14,963 nucleotides of DNA from Fidelibacterota bacterium. Its GTDB lineage: Bacteria > Fidelibacterota > Marinisomatia > SCGC-AAA003-L08 > TS1B11. Numbering within the stretch: position 1 is the stretch's first letter; every line of letters starts with the position of its first letter. Below the pieces are notes generated by a model that made no database searches, was not told where the DNA came from, and saw only the letters and a list, made by a program, of their open reading frames with translations. Of this stretch, positions 1 to 6,691 are shown in pieces. The stretch lies in NCBI GenBank assembly GCA_022564085.1, contig JADFMC010000010.1, positions 1-14,963 on the forward strand, read 5' to 3'. The position numbers were made by a program, and so were the translations under genes.

Positions 1-526
1 CGTCCTCGGTAAGGCCGCTGTGATGGTGCAGGTCACCCCACACAACCCCCTGCCCTGGCAGGTCGTCGGAGGCCAGGTAGGTGTGCATGGCAGCCTGGGG
101 CAAACCCGGCAGGTTGTGGGTGGTGCAGCTGCGCAGGCGGCCCCGGCAGCGATAGTGGAATGTCACCCACCACTTTACATAGCCCGCCGCCTCGGGACGC
201 TCCAGCTCCACCACCCGGTGCCACCAGAGGCCGGCCAGCTCCTCCTCCACCGTGATAACCGTCCAGGGGCGCGGCCCCTCACCGGTGTCTAAGGCCACCT
301 CCACCCGCTCCAGGCGAATGGGGAAGCGCTGGGCGTCCTTTACCAGCAATAGCAGGGGCGGTTTTTGGCCGGGAGCGATGCGAGTGGGGAGGTCGGCTAT
401 GATCTCCGGCTCACGACGGTAATAGCGGCTGGCGCCGGGCAGCCAGCGGTAGTGCAGCTCGATGTATAGCAGGGGCAACAGCCATCCCGCTAAGGGTAGC
501 CACAGGTCGGGGGACACAATTAGCAT
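1..526 (-). CDS. Membrane-anchored PHP-domain protein, 3' end beyond the window
   Basis: The frame stays open from ATG at 526 to base 1 (175 codons), so the C-terminal part is missing. Residues 7–25 are a hydrophobic, Trp/Leu-rich segment that probably anchors the protein in the membrane. Residues 45–150 look like a beta-rich extracytoplasmic domain. The last visible residues, WGDLHHHSGLTED (163–175), match the first metal-binding motif (HxH) of PHP-type phosphoesterases, with H167 and H169 as likely ligands. The catalytic domain would therefore lie beyond the edge. An in-frame stop at 536–538 limits the start to this ATG or GTG at 517. There is no convincing Shine–Dalgarno sequence; the bases before the ATG are pyrimidine-rich. 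Substrate unknown. The membrane anchor and PHP motif are visible; the hydrolase role is inferred from the motif alone. Confidence 0.62.
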   Translation of the reverse strand, partial: MLIVSPDLWLPLAGWLLPLLYIELHYRWLPGASRYYRREPEIIADLPTRIAPGQKPPLLLLVKDAQRFPIRLERVEVALDTGEGPRPWTVITVEEELAGLWWHRVVELERPEAAGYVKWWVTFHYRCRGRLRSCTTHNLPGLPQAAMHTYLASDDLPGQGVVWGDLHHHSGLTED

Positions 527-886
527 GGGAGGAAATTAGGCGGACGGTCAGGGAGAAGCCAAGGGGGGAGGGAGCAGAGATTGTATATTGACAATTGAAA
601 ATTGGGGGGATATCCGAGGCATTCCACGAGCTCCATACAGGTTCCGGCGACGGATGGCGTTGCGATACTCCCGCCTGGCATTTTCCCCCATAACCAACTA
701 TCCTCCATTTTTCGGTTATATAGATTATGAGGCAATCCGCTGGCTAGGCGACTTTTGAAAAACCAATCGGTTACATTTAATTTGATGCCATGAGCGCTAA
801 TGCGGAAGAAAATTATCATCTTGCTATTTACAATAATCCTACCCACATTATTGTCTGCAGAAGGATCCTTGAGGGAGGAGGCAGCC
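527..886. other. Intergenic region between divergent genes; no supported gene
   Basis: This gap of about 360 bases separates the leftward PHP-like gene from the rightward SBBP-repeat gene, so promoters for both should lie here, but I see no clear -35/-10 pair. A short perfect inverted repeat, CAATT-GAA-AATTG, lies at 592–604. From 800 to 886 the sequence reads, in frame with the downstream gene, as a signal-peptide-like segment (MRKKIIILLFTIILPTLLSA). A long minus-strand frame across the gap has no recognisable domains and looks fortuitous. Confidence 0.5.
874..878 (+). promoter_or_regulatory. Ribosome binding site deciding the start at 887
   Basis: A GGAGG lies 8 bases before ATG 887, within the run GGGAGGAGG; a second overlapping GGAGG (877–881) is 5 bases away. 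The in-frame ATG at 800 has no such site, so 887 is preferred as the translation start. Confidence 0.7.
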
Positions 887-1950
887 ATGAAAACCCTGAT
901 CCTGATTTCCCTGTCTGTGCTGCTCATAAGCGCACTACTCATCCACGCCCAAAATATCCCGGGTCATACTGAATCCCTTGGCCAGCCGGAGGCTTACTCC
1001 AGGGATCAATCTCAGCATGTATGGCGCCACAGGCCCGGGCACCCCTTCGACCTTCCCCTGCCAGGAGCGCGCCGGCGTCCACCTGGCGAGTTCCAAGGTC
1101 CGCTCCTGGACCGGCATCTCACCCCTGTCCCGCCCGTAGCGTCGGGATTTCCCCTCTCCTCAAGGAGAGGGGCCTCGCGGAGCGAGCGGGGTGAGGTTCT
1201 TTCTCCTGCGGACCGGGATCCCCATTGGCCTGATCCGGAACGATACCGGCCAGGCAGTCCGACTCCGGTGGCCGCCCACACCCTCATCGGCGACGTAGAC
1301 ACCGCCTGGGTGCGGCACTATGCTTCGGACCTGGCGCCCGTCTCTGATTGGGCCAGCGCTATGGCCATCGATGCTGAGGGCAACGTCTACGTCACGGGTT
1401 CCAGTTATAGTCCCTTGCCCGGCAGCGATTACATCACGCTGAAATACAACCCCCAGGGGTCCAGCAGTGGGTGGCCCGCTACGATGGCCCCAGAACTTCC
1501 AATGACGGGGCCACCGCCCTGGCCCTGGACGCTGCGGGGAACGTCTACGTCACGGGAAGCAGCCAACGCGGAGGATCCAGCGTATATACGACCATCAAAT
1601 ACGTTCAGACGCCCCCCGTTTCAGTCGCCGATGAGCCTGGCGGCCCGCCGACAGGCTATCGCCTGGCCCAGAATTACCCCAATCCTTTCAACCCGTCTAC
1701 CACAATTCACTATGATCTACCCCAGGCCAGCAGGGTGCGGCTGACCATCTATGATGTCATGGGCCGGGAGGTTATCCGCCTGGCCGATGGTGACATGACT
1801 GCGGGTTACCACCAGGAAGTCTGGAATGGTGAGGGTATTGATGGCCGCACCATCCCCACAGGCATCTACATAGCCCGTCTGCATGCCACGCCAACGGCGG
1901 GGGTGACAAAGGAATTCACCAAGTCCATCAAGATGCTATTATTGAAATAG
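887..1950 (+). pseudogene. SBBP-repeat protein with C-terminal sorting domain, frameshifted
   Basis: From ATG 887 the product begins with a signal peptide (MKTLILISLSVLLISALLIHAQ), so it should be exported. After about 100 arginine/proline-rich residues that resemble out-of-frame translation comes an SBBP-type beta-propeller repeat (AMAIDAEGNVYVTGSS). The frame then breaks at the GGGG run 1456–1459. Reading continues in the next frame as VARYDGP, a second repeat (ALALDAAGNVYVTGSS), and a C-terminal FlgD-like/type IX sorting domain (NYPNPFNPSTTI, IYDVMGREV, GIYIARL) ending in KMLLLK at 1950. Adding one G to the run restores NPQGVQQWVARYDGP, a normal repeat junction, so the shift is a recent mutation, an assembly error in a homopolymer, or -1 slippage on G-GGG. 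A palindromic repeat is embedded at 1116–1199. With only two repeats the protein is short for its family and may be a decaying surface or secreted protein. Confidence 0.75.
1116..1199 (-). repeat. Nested palindromic repeat, copy A, inside the SBBP gene
   Basis: The core is a perfect 10-bp stem, CCCCTCTCCT (1151–1160) and AGGAGAGGGG (1163–1172). It is followed by a small hairpin CTCGC-GGA-GCGAG (1174–1186). Near-matching outer arms enclose both: TCTCACCCC (1117–1125) and GGGGTGAGG (1188–1196). Its reverse complement aligns along its length with copy B at 2119–2194. It does not interrupt the frame of the N-terminal half of the SBBP gene, but lies in a stretch whose translation is unlike the flanking domains. 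Confidence 0.75.
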
Positions 1951-2118
1951 CAACGCCTTGAAGCAGGGCAATCGACTGAAAATTGCTCCCCGCTGCTAGA
2001 ATCTAACAGACCGTCGGGACATTATGCCCTTGGGGCGGCCGGATTTTCATCGGGAGTTCCCCTGAAATATTAATCCCTTCTTCTACTAATGGCTAATTGT
2101 GGGGTTACGTTCCGTTTT

Positions 2119-2194
2119 GAACCTCTCCCCTTCGCTTCGCGATGCCCCTCTCCGTATAACGGAGAGGGGACGGCCGCAGGACGGGGGTAAGGTT
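2119..2194 (+). repeat. Nested palindromic repeat, copy B, intergenic
   Basis: The core is an 11-bp perfect stem with a 3-base loop: CCCCTCTCCGT (2145–2155), ATA, ACGGAGAGGGG (2159–2169). The outer arms GAACCTCTCCCC (2119–2130) and GGGGGTAAGGTT (2183–2194) are imperfect inverted repeats of each other. Between left arm and core, CGCTTCGCGATG corresponds to CGCTCCGCGAGG in the reverse complement of copy A. Two copies in opposite orientation within 1 kb, one genic and one intergenic, suggest a dispersed REP- or MITE-like family. Confidence 0.78.
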
Positions 2195-2281
2195 TTCCTC
2201 GCCAGAGACGTTTCCTCTGGGCAGGGAATCCCTTATGGAAAAACAGTTTCCTCCACTTGTCATTTTCTAAATTTCTCGATA

Positions 2282-2308
2282 GATCAGTCCGCCAGCTGGC
2301 GGATCAGT
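2282..2308. repeat. 16-bp perfect palindrome flanked by direct repeats
   Basis: TCCGCCAGCTGGCGGA (2288–2303) is a perfect palindrome. GATCAGT occurs at 2282–2288 and again at 2302–2308, overlapping both ends, so the unit looks like a hairpin with a short target-type duplication. It could be a protein binding site or another small dispersed repeat. It is not followed by a T-run, so a simple intrinsic terminator is unlikely. Confidence 0.6.
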
Positions 2309-2445
2309 GAGTTACAGTCTCATGTATTCAATTTTCGGGGGAACTCCAGGATTTCCATCTCTTGATTGCCTCCAGAGCCGGGTTTAAATTCAGCCGCTTT
2401 TCTGAATTAATATCATTTTTAGCGTTATATTCCCACGAGGTTAAA

Positions 2446-3009
2446 GTGGCCAGCACGTCAGATTTTCGTAACGGGTTCATATTCTCACACAAGGGCGGCT
2501 TGTGGAAGATTGTGGAATTCATGCATGTGAAGCCCGGCAAGGGTCCCGCTTTCGTGCGCACCAAGCTCAAGAATGTGCGTACCGGGCAGGTGGTGGACGA
2601 GACCTTCCGGGCGGGTGAGAAAGTGGATCAGGTTAAGGTGGAGGCCAAGACCCTCTCTTACCAGTACAGCGACTCGGAGCATTATTATTTCATGGATAAC
2701 GACACTTTTGAGCAGGTGGCGCTGTCGGCGGAGCAGCTGGGTGGGGCCGTCGACTTCCTGGTGGATAACCTGGAGGTGACCATCGCCTTTCACGGGGTCG
2801 AACCGGTGGAGGTGCGGATACCGGCCCATATGAATATTAAAGTGGCCAAGACCGAACCGGGCCTGCGGGGCGATACGGCCACCGGCGGCAGTAAGCCCGC
2901 CACCCTGGAGACCGGGGTGACTCTGCAGGTACCTCTGTTTGTGGAACCGGGTGAGACCATTCGCATCGACACCCGGGAGCGGCGCTATATCGAGCGGGTC
3001 AAAGGCTGA
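2446..3009 (+). CDS. efp: Translation elongation factor P
   Basis: EF-P (187 aa) binds between the P and E sites of the ribosome and relieves stalling at polyproline stretches. The start is GTG 2446, giving MASTSDFRNG, the usual EF-P N-terminus and length; ACGAGG lies a few bases upstream. Domain I carries HVKPGKGPAF, whose exposed-loop lysine (K32) is at the position that is post-translationally modified in other bacteria. The family signature KTEPGLRGDTATGG (135–148) and the C-terminal OB-fold ending (TIRIDTRERRYIERV) are intact. The gene is first in the cluster, 34 bases before accB; efp–accB–accC is a conserved arrangement in many bacteria. Which modification enzyme serves it cannot be told from this window. 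Confidence 0.97.
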   Translation: MASTSDFRNGFIFSHKGGLWKIVEFMHVKPGKGPAFVRTKLKNVRTGQVVDETFRAGEKVDQVKVEAKTLSYQYSDSEHYYFMDNDTFEQVALSAEQLGGAVDFLVDNLEVTIAFHGVEPVEVRIPAHMNIKVAKTEPGLRGDTATGGSKPATLETGVTLQVPLFVEPGETIRIDTRERRYIERVKG

Positions 3010-3043
3010 CGCACTTACATTTATACGACGTATCGAGGTAGGG

Positions 3044-3490
3044 ATGCTCAAGGATAAAATACAAGAACTGATCGCCATCATCGAGGAGAGCGGTGTCAAT
3101 GAGATAGAGGTCTCCAGTTGGTGGGGGCGCAAGATTCGAGTCACCAAGAACAGTTCGGCCCCGGCCGGTACGTTCGCGCCGCCAGCCACACCGGGCCCCC
3201 CCATAGTGGGAACCGCCGGCCCACCGGAAGCGGCCCCCGAAACTTCCCGCCATCATACCATCACCGCCCCCATAGTCGGTACCTTTTACGCGGCCGCATC
3301 ACCCGAATCGCCGCCGTTCATTAAGGTGGGCGACCGGCTAAAAACGGGACAGACCATTTGCATCATCGAGGCTATGAAGATCATGAACGAAATCGAAAGC
3401 GACGTTGATGGTACCGTAGTGGAAATCCTGCCGGACAACGCCACGCCGGTGGAGTTCAACCAGCCGTTGGTGGTGGTGGAGCCGGCCTGA
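3044..3490 (+). CDS. accB: Acetyl-CoA carboxylase biotin carboxyl carrier protein
   Basis: BCCP (148 aa) carries the covalently bound biotin that shuttles carboxylate from biotin carboxylase to carboxyltransferase in the first step of fatty acid synthesis. The N-terminal part (1–35, LKDKIQELIAIIEESGVNEIEV) is the usual AccB head. A proline/alanine-rich flexible linker follows (39–68). The biotinyl domain (72–147) includes the thumb-like ASPESPPF (85–92) and the biotinylation motif EAMKIMNE with K112 as acceptor. ATG 3044 is preceded by CGAGGTAGGG, a fair ribosome site. Length and motifs are those of an AccB rather than of a pyruvate or propionyl carboxylase carrier. The gene lies 34 bases after efp and 131 bases before accC. 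Confidence 0.96.
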   Translation: MLKDKIQELIAIIEESGVNEIEVSSWWGRKIRVTKNSSAPAGTFAPPATPGPPIVGTAGPPEAAPETSRHHTITAPIVGTFYAAASPESPPFIKVGDRLKTGQTICIIEAMKIMNEIESDVDGTVVEILPDNATPVEFNQPLVVVEPA

Positions 3491-3621
3491 GCCCCATGGG
3501 ATCACCTCGTAAAGCGTGTGATAAGCCCCTTGCTTTGCTCGGGATAAACTCCGGCGAACTGCTCGGCCCAGTTCCGGGGCGTCATGCCACCTCCCCTCAA
3601 TCGCTAAACGACAGCTGACCC
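3491..3621. other. Gap between accB and accC with two tiny opposing reading frames
   Basis: The 131-base spacer is unusually long for this compact operon. On the plus strand a 40-codon frame (ATG 3496 to TGA 3618) ends just before accC. On the minus strand a 27-codon frame (ATG 3585 to TGA 3502, MTPRNWAEQF...) has GGGAGGTGGC directly before its ATG, a strong ribosome-site sequence but with tight spacing. Neither is recognisable, and both could be chance. No terminator-like hairpin is evident. Confidence 0.35.
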
Positions 3622-4983
3622 ATGTTCAGTAAAGTGCTGATCGCCAATCGGGGGGAGATAGCACTACGGATTATTCGAACCTGCCACGAGTTGGGCATTG
3701 CCACCGTGGCGGTCTATTCCACGGCGGACGAACTGGCCCTGCACGTGCGGTTCGCCACCGAGGCGGTGTGCATTGGGCCCCCAGACAGCAAGCGCAGCTA
3801 CCTGCACATTCCGGCCATCATGGCCGCCGCCGAGTTGACCAATGCCGACGCCATCCACCCGGGCTACGGTTTTCTGGCGGAAAACGCCGAATTTGCTCAA
3901 ATTTGCACCGATCACGGCATCACCTTTTTAGGTCCTTCGGCCAGGATCATCAACCTCATGGGCAACAAAGCTCAGGCCCGCAAGACCATGATCGCCGCCG
4001 GTGTTCCGGTCATACCGGGATCCAAAGATGTAGTTCCCAACGTCCAGGAGGCCATCGGTATCGCCGAGGGGCTGGGTTACCCGGTGATGGTCAAAGCGTC
4101 AGCCGGGGGCGGGGGCCGGGGCCTGCGCCAGGTGGACACCCCGGAGCAACTACCAAACCTATTTGCCCAGGCGAGCAACGAGGCCCAGTCGGCCTTTGGC
4201 AATGGCGACCTGTACCTGGAGAAATACGTCCGGGAACCGCGCCACATCGAAGTGCAGATCCTGGGCAACGCCGACGGGAAGGCGGTGGCTCTGGGCGAGC
4301 GGGAGTGTACCATCCAGCGCCGCCACCAAAAGCTGTTGGAGGAATCGCCCTCGCCTATTGTGGATGATAAGTTGCGCAAACAGCTGTGCCAGGCAGCCGT
4401 GCTGGCAGCGGAGCACGTGGGTTATGTGGGGGCCGGCACAGTGGAATTTCTGATGGATGCTGACCGTAAGTTCTACTTCATGGAGATGAACACGCGCATC
4501 CAGGTGGAGCACCCCGTTACCGAGCTGGTCTACGGGTTGGACCTGGTAAAACTGCAGATCGGCGTGCACGCCGGGGTACCGGTGCCCGGTTGGGTGCGGA
4601 AGGCCCGCCTGCGGGGTCACGCAATCGAGTGCCGCATCAACGCCGAGGACCCAGCACACGACTTTCGTCCCGGTCCGGGATTGATCAGCAGCTTTCACAT
4701 TCCGGGCGGCATGGGGGTGCGGGTGGATACGGCCGTTTATGCCGGGTACCAGGTCCAACCATATTACGACTCCATGATCGCCAAGCTGATCGTGCACGGC
4801 CCCAACCGGGATGAGGCCATCAACCGTATGCAGCGGGCGCTGGAGGAATTTGTCATCGAGGGTATCCCCACTACTATCCCGTTCCAGCAGCAGGTATTGG
4901 CCCACCCGGATTTTCGTCGGGGCGAATTCACCACCGCCTTCCTGGAGACCTTTGAGTATCAACCGGCGATGGAAAACGCATGA
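3622..4983 (+). CDS. accC: Biotin carboxylase subunit of acetyl-CoA carboxylase
   Basis: Biotin carboxylase (453 aa) uses ATP and bicarbonate to carboxylate the biotin on AccB. The N-terminal domain starts with the typical MFSKVLIANRGEIALRIIRT and includes HPGYGFLAENAEFA. The ATP-grasp domain shows the glycine-rich loop KASAGGGGRG (158–167), K116 and K158 as nucleotide contacts, metal ligand E288 within MEMNTRIQVEHPVTE, catalytic R292, E296, and R338 in ECRINAED. Positions line up closely with the E. coli enzyme. The C-terminal domain is complete. Size and the adjacent accB make it the ACC subunit rather than a fused acyl-CoA carboxylase. Its TGA overlaps the ATG of gcvH (ATGA, 4980–4983). 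The carboxyltransferase genes accA/accD are not in the window. Confidence 0.96.
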   Translation: MFSKVLIANRGEIALRIIRTCHELGIATVAVYSTADELALHVRFATEAVCIGPPDSKRSYLHIPAIMAAAELTNADAIHPGYGFLAENAEFAQICTDHGITFLGPSARIINLMGNKAQARKTMIAAGVPVIPGSKDVVPNVQEAIGIAEGLGYPVMVKASAGGGGRGLRQVDTPEQLPNLFAQASNEAQSAFGNGDLYLEKYVREPRHIEVQILGNADGKAVALGERECTIQRRHQKLLEESPSPIVDDKLRKQLCQAAVLAAEHVGYVGAGTVEFLMDADRKFYFMEMNTRIQVEHPVTELVYGLDLVKLQIGVHAGVPVPGWVRKARLRGHAIECRINAEDPAHDFRPGPGLISSFHIPGGMGVRVDTAVYAGYQVQPYYDSMIAKLIVHGPNRDEAINRMQRALEEFVIEGIPTTIPFQQQVLAHPDFRRGEFTTAFLETFEYQPAMENA

Positions 4984-5357
4984 ATATCCCTACCGACCTG
5001 CAGTATACCAAAGACCATGAGTGGATCCGCCGGGAAGATGACCTGGCGGTGCTGGGCATCACCGATTTCGCCCAGAGCGAATTAGGCGATATTATTTTTG
5101 TGGAGTTCCCGGATGTGGGGGCCACCTTTAAACAGGGCGAGGTATTCGGCACTGTGGAGGCAGTGAAAACAGTGGCCGACCTGTTCATGCCGGTGGCAGG
5201 GGAAGTGGTGGAGGTTAACTCGAGCCTGGAAGGCAACCCCGAACAGGTAAACAGCGATCCCTATGGCCTGGGCTGGATGGTCAAGGTCAGGATTGCCGAT
5301 TCATCCCAGCTGGATGATCTAATGGGCGCCTCGGAATATAAAGACCTGGTTGTGTGA
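4980..5357 (+). CDS. gcvH: Glycine cleavage system H protein
   Basis: GcvH (125 aa) is the lipoyl-carrying shuttle of the glycine cleavage system: it accepts the aminomethyl group from the P protein and presents it to the T and L proteins. The whole family pattern is present: YTKDHEWIR (10–18), GITDFAQSELGDIIFVEFP (26–44), and the lipoylation site GTVEAVKTVADL with K63 as the acceptor. The C-terminal NSDPYGLGWMVKV segment follows. Its ATG overlaps the accC stop, and its own TGA overlaps the GTG of gcvPA, so it is probably translated by coupling on both sides. Finding it between a biotin-dependent enzyme and GcvPA places two swinging-arm carriers in one transcript. Confidence 0.97.
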   Translation: MNIPTDLQYTKDHEWIRREDDLAVLGITDFAQSELGDIIFVEFPDVGATFKQGEVFGTVEAVKTVADLFMPVAGEVVEVNSSLEGNPEQVNSDPYGLGWMVKVRIADSSQLDDLMGASEYKDLVV

Positions 5358-6691
5358 CCCGGCAGCATCCCTATATACCGGCCACCGAGGCTGAGGAAGA
5401 GGCCATGCTGGCAACCATCGGCGTGACATCCTTCGAGGCGCTGATCCATATCATCCCGGCTGACCTGCGCCTGCGGGTCGACCTGGACCTGCCACCGAGT
5501 AAATCGGAGGTGGAACTGGTTGCTGAACTCAGCCGGTTGGCGGAGCGAAACCGGCCCGCCGGCGCTCGAACAAGTTTCTTGGGCGGCGGTGTCTATGACC
5601 ACTACACCCCCGAGGCGGTCCCGGCCATCGCCATGCGATCCGAGTTCTACACCGCTTATACCCCTTATCAGGCCGAGGTGAGCCAGGGCACGCTACAGGT
5701 CATGTACGAGTTTCAAACCATGATCTGCGAGATCAGCGGGCTGGAGGTGGCCAACGCCTCACTATACGATGGAGCGTCCGCGGCGGCCGAGGCCTGTTCC
5801 ATGGCCTTGGGGATCACCGGCCGCCAACGGATACTACTTCCCGAAACCGTGACAGCCGCCACCCGGGAAGTAGTGGCCACCTATCTGCAAAATCGTGATG
5901 CTGAGCTGATTACAATTGCCAGCCGGGACGGGCGGCTGGACCTGGCCGACCTCAAGGCCCAGTCGGCCGGGGCTGCTGTGGTGGTGGTGCAATCGCCGAA
6001 CTGCCTGGGACTGGTGGAGGATTGGGCGGCAGTGCGAGAGGCGTTGGCTGATGATAAAACCGTACTGATCGCCTCAGCCGATCCGCTCACATTGGGATTG
6101 CTGGAGAGTCCCGGGCAAGCCGGGGCCGATATTTACGTGGGGGAAGGCCAATCATTGGGCATCCCCATGTCGTTCGGAGGGCCGTACCTGGGGTTGCTGT
6201 CAGCCAAATCTAAATATGTCCGGCGCATGCCCGGCCGGATTGTGGGCCGCACAACCGATCAAAAAGGCCGCCCCGGCTTCGTGATGGTGTTGCGCACCCG
6301 CGAACAGGACATCCGCCGTGAGAAGGCCACCTCCAACATCTGCACCAACCAGGGCCTATTGGCCTTGTGGGCCACGGTTTACCTGTCTCTACTGGGTCGT
6401 GATGGGCTGACACGGCTGGCCCGTTTGTGCTTCGACCGCAGCCAATACCTGGGCCGGGCAATCGACGCCTTACCGGGCTATACGCTGCCGTTTGGATTCG
6501 GCTATGTGAAGGAGTTGGTGGTCCGGCCACCGGTGCCCGCCGGCGAGCTGCTAAGTAGTGCCGCCAAGGAGGGCTTCCTGCTGGGTACCGTTGAGTGGCA
6601 GGGGGAGCGGTTCTTGCAACTGGCGGTGACCGAAAAGCGCACCCGGGCGGATATGGACCGCCTGGTGGCATTCTTGGCGGCGAATTCGTGA
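5354..6691 (+). CDS. gcvPA: Glycine dehydrogenase (decarboxylating) subunit 1
   Basis: This is the N-terminal half of the split P protein (445 aa, normal length), which with GcvPB decarboxylates glycine and transfers the aminomethyl group to lipoyl-GcvH. Visible family segments are YIPATEAEEEAMLATIGV (7–24), FLGGGVYDHYTP (75–86), AYTPYQAEVSQGTLQ (101–115), SPNCLGLVED (214–223), GIPMSFGGPYLG (269–280) and the block from MPGRIVGRT (292–300) to EKATSNICTNQ (323–333). The PLP-binding lysine belongs to GcvPB, which is not found here, so the partner must be encoded elsewhere. The start is GTG 5354, overlapping the gcvH stop (GTGA). The 3' end likewise overlaps the start of the GGGPS gene. Confidence 0.96.
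   Translation: MTRQHPYIPATEAEEEAMLATIGVTSFEALIHIIPADLRLRVDLDLPPSKSEVELVAELSRLAERNRPAGARTSFLGGGVYDHYTPEAVPAIAMRSEFYTAYTPYQAEVSQGTLQVMYEFQTMICEISGLEVANASLYDGASAAAEACSMALGITGRQRILLPETVTAATREVVATYLQNRDAELITIASRDGRLDLADLKAQSAGAAVVVVQSPNCLGLVEDWAAVREALADDKTVLIASADPLTLGLLESPGQAGADIYVGEGQSLGIPMSFGGPYLGLLSAKSKYVRRMPGRIVGRTTDQKGRPGFVMVLRTREQDIRREKATSNICTNQGLLALWATVYLSLLGRDGLTRLARLCFDRSQYLGRAIDALPGYTLPFGFGYVKELVVRPPVPAGELLSSAAKEGFLLGTVEWQGERFLQLAVTEKRTRADMDRLVAFLAANS

Larger units (their letters stand above)
1951..2445. other. Intergenic region upstream of efp
   Basis: About 495 bases with no supportable gene. It holds palindromic repeat copy B (2119–2194) and a 16-bp perfect palindrome with direct repeats (2282–2308). 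The promoter of the efp–acc–gcv operon probably lies here, but no convincing consensus is visible. A frame running in from 2362 only extends efp upstream, with residues that the EF-P family lacks. Confidence 0.6.

Noticed and set aside
520..942. 140-codon minus-strand frame across the left gap
   Set aside because: It crosses the start of the PHP-like gene and the signal-peptide region of the SBBP gene, has no domain pattern and no ribosome site.
2099..2365. 88-codon plus-strand frame over repeat copy B
   Set aside because: It is made of the palindromic repeat and AT-rich sequence, with no recognisable protein pattern.
2362..2445. Upstream extension of efp from an ATG-like start at 2362
   Set aside because: EF-P proteins begin at MASTSDFRNG; the additional 28 residues are not family-like, and GTG 2446 has a ribosome site.
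4159..4962. 267-codon minus-strand frame opposite accC
   Set aside because: It is a GC-rich shadow of a well-supported gene with no domains of its own.
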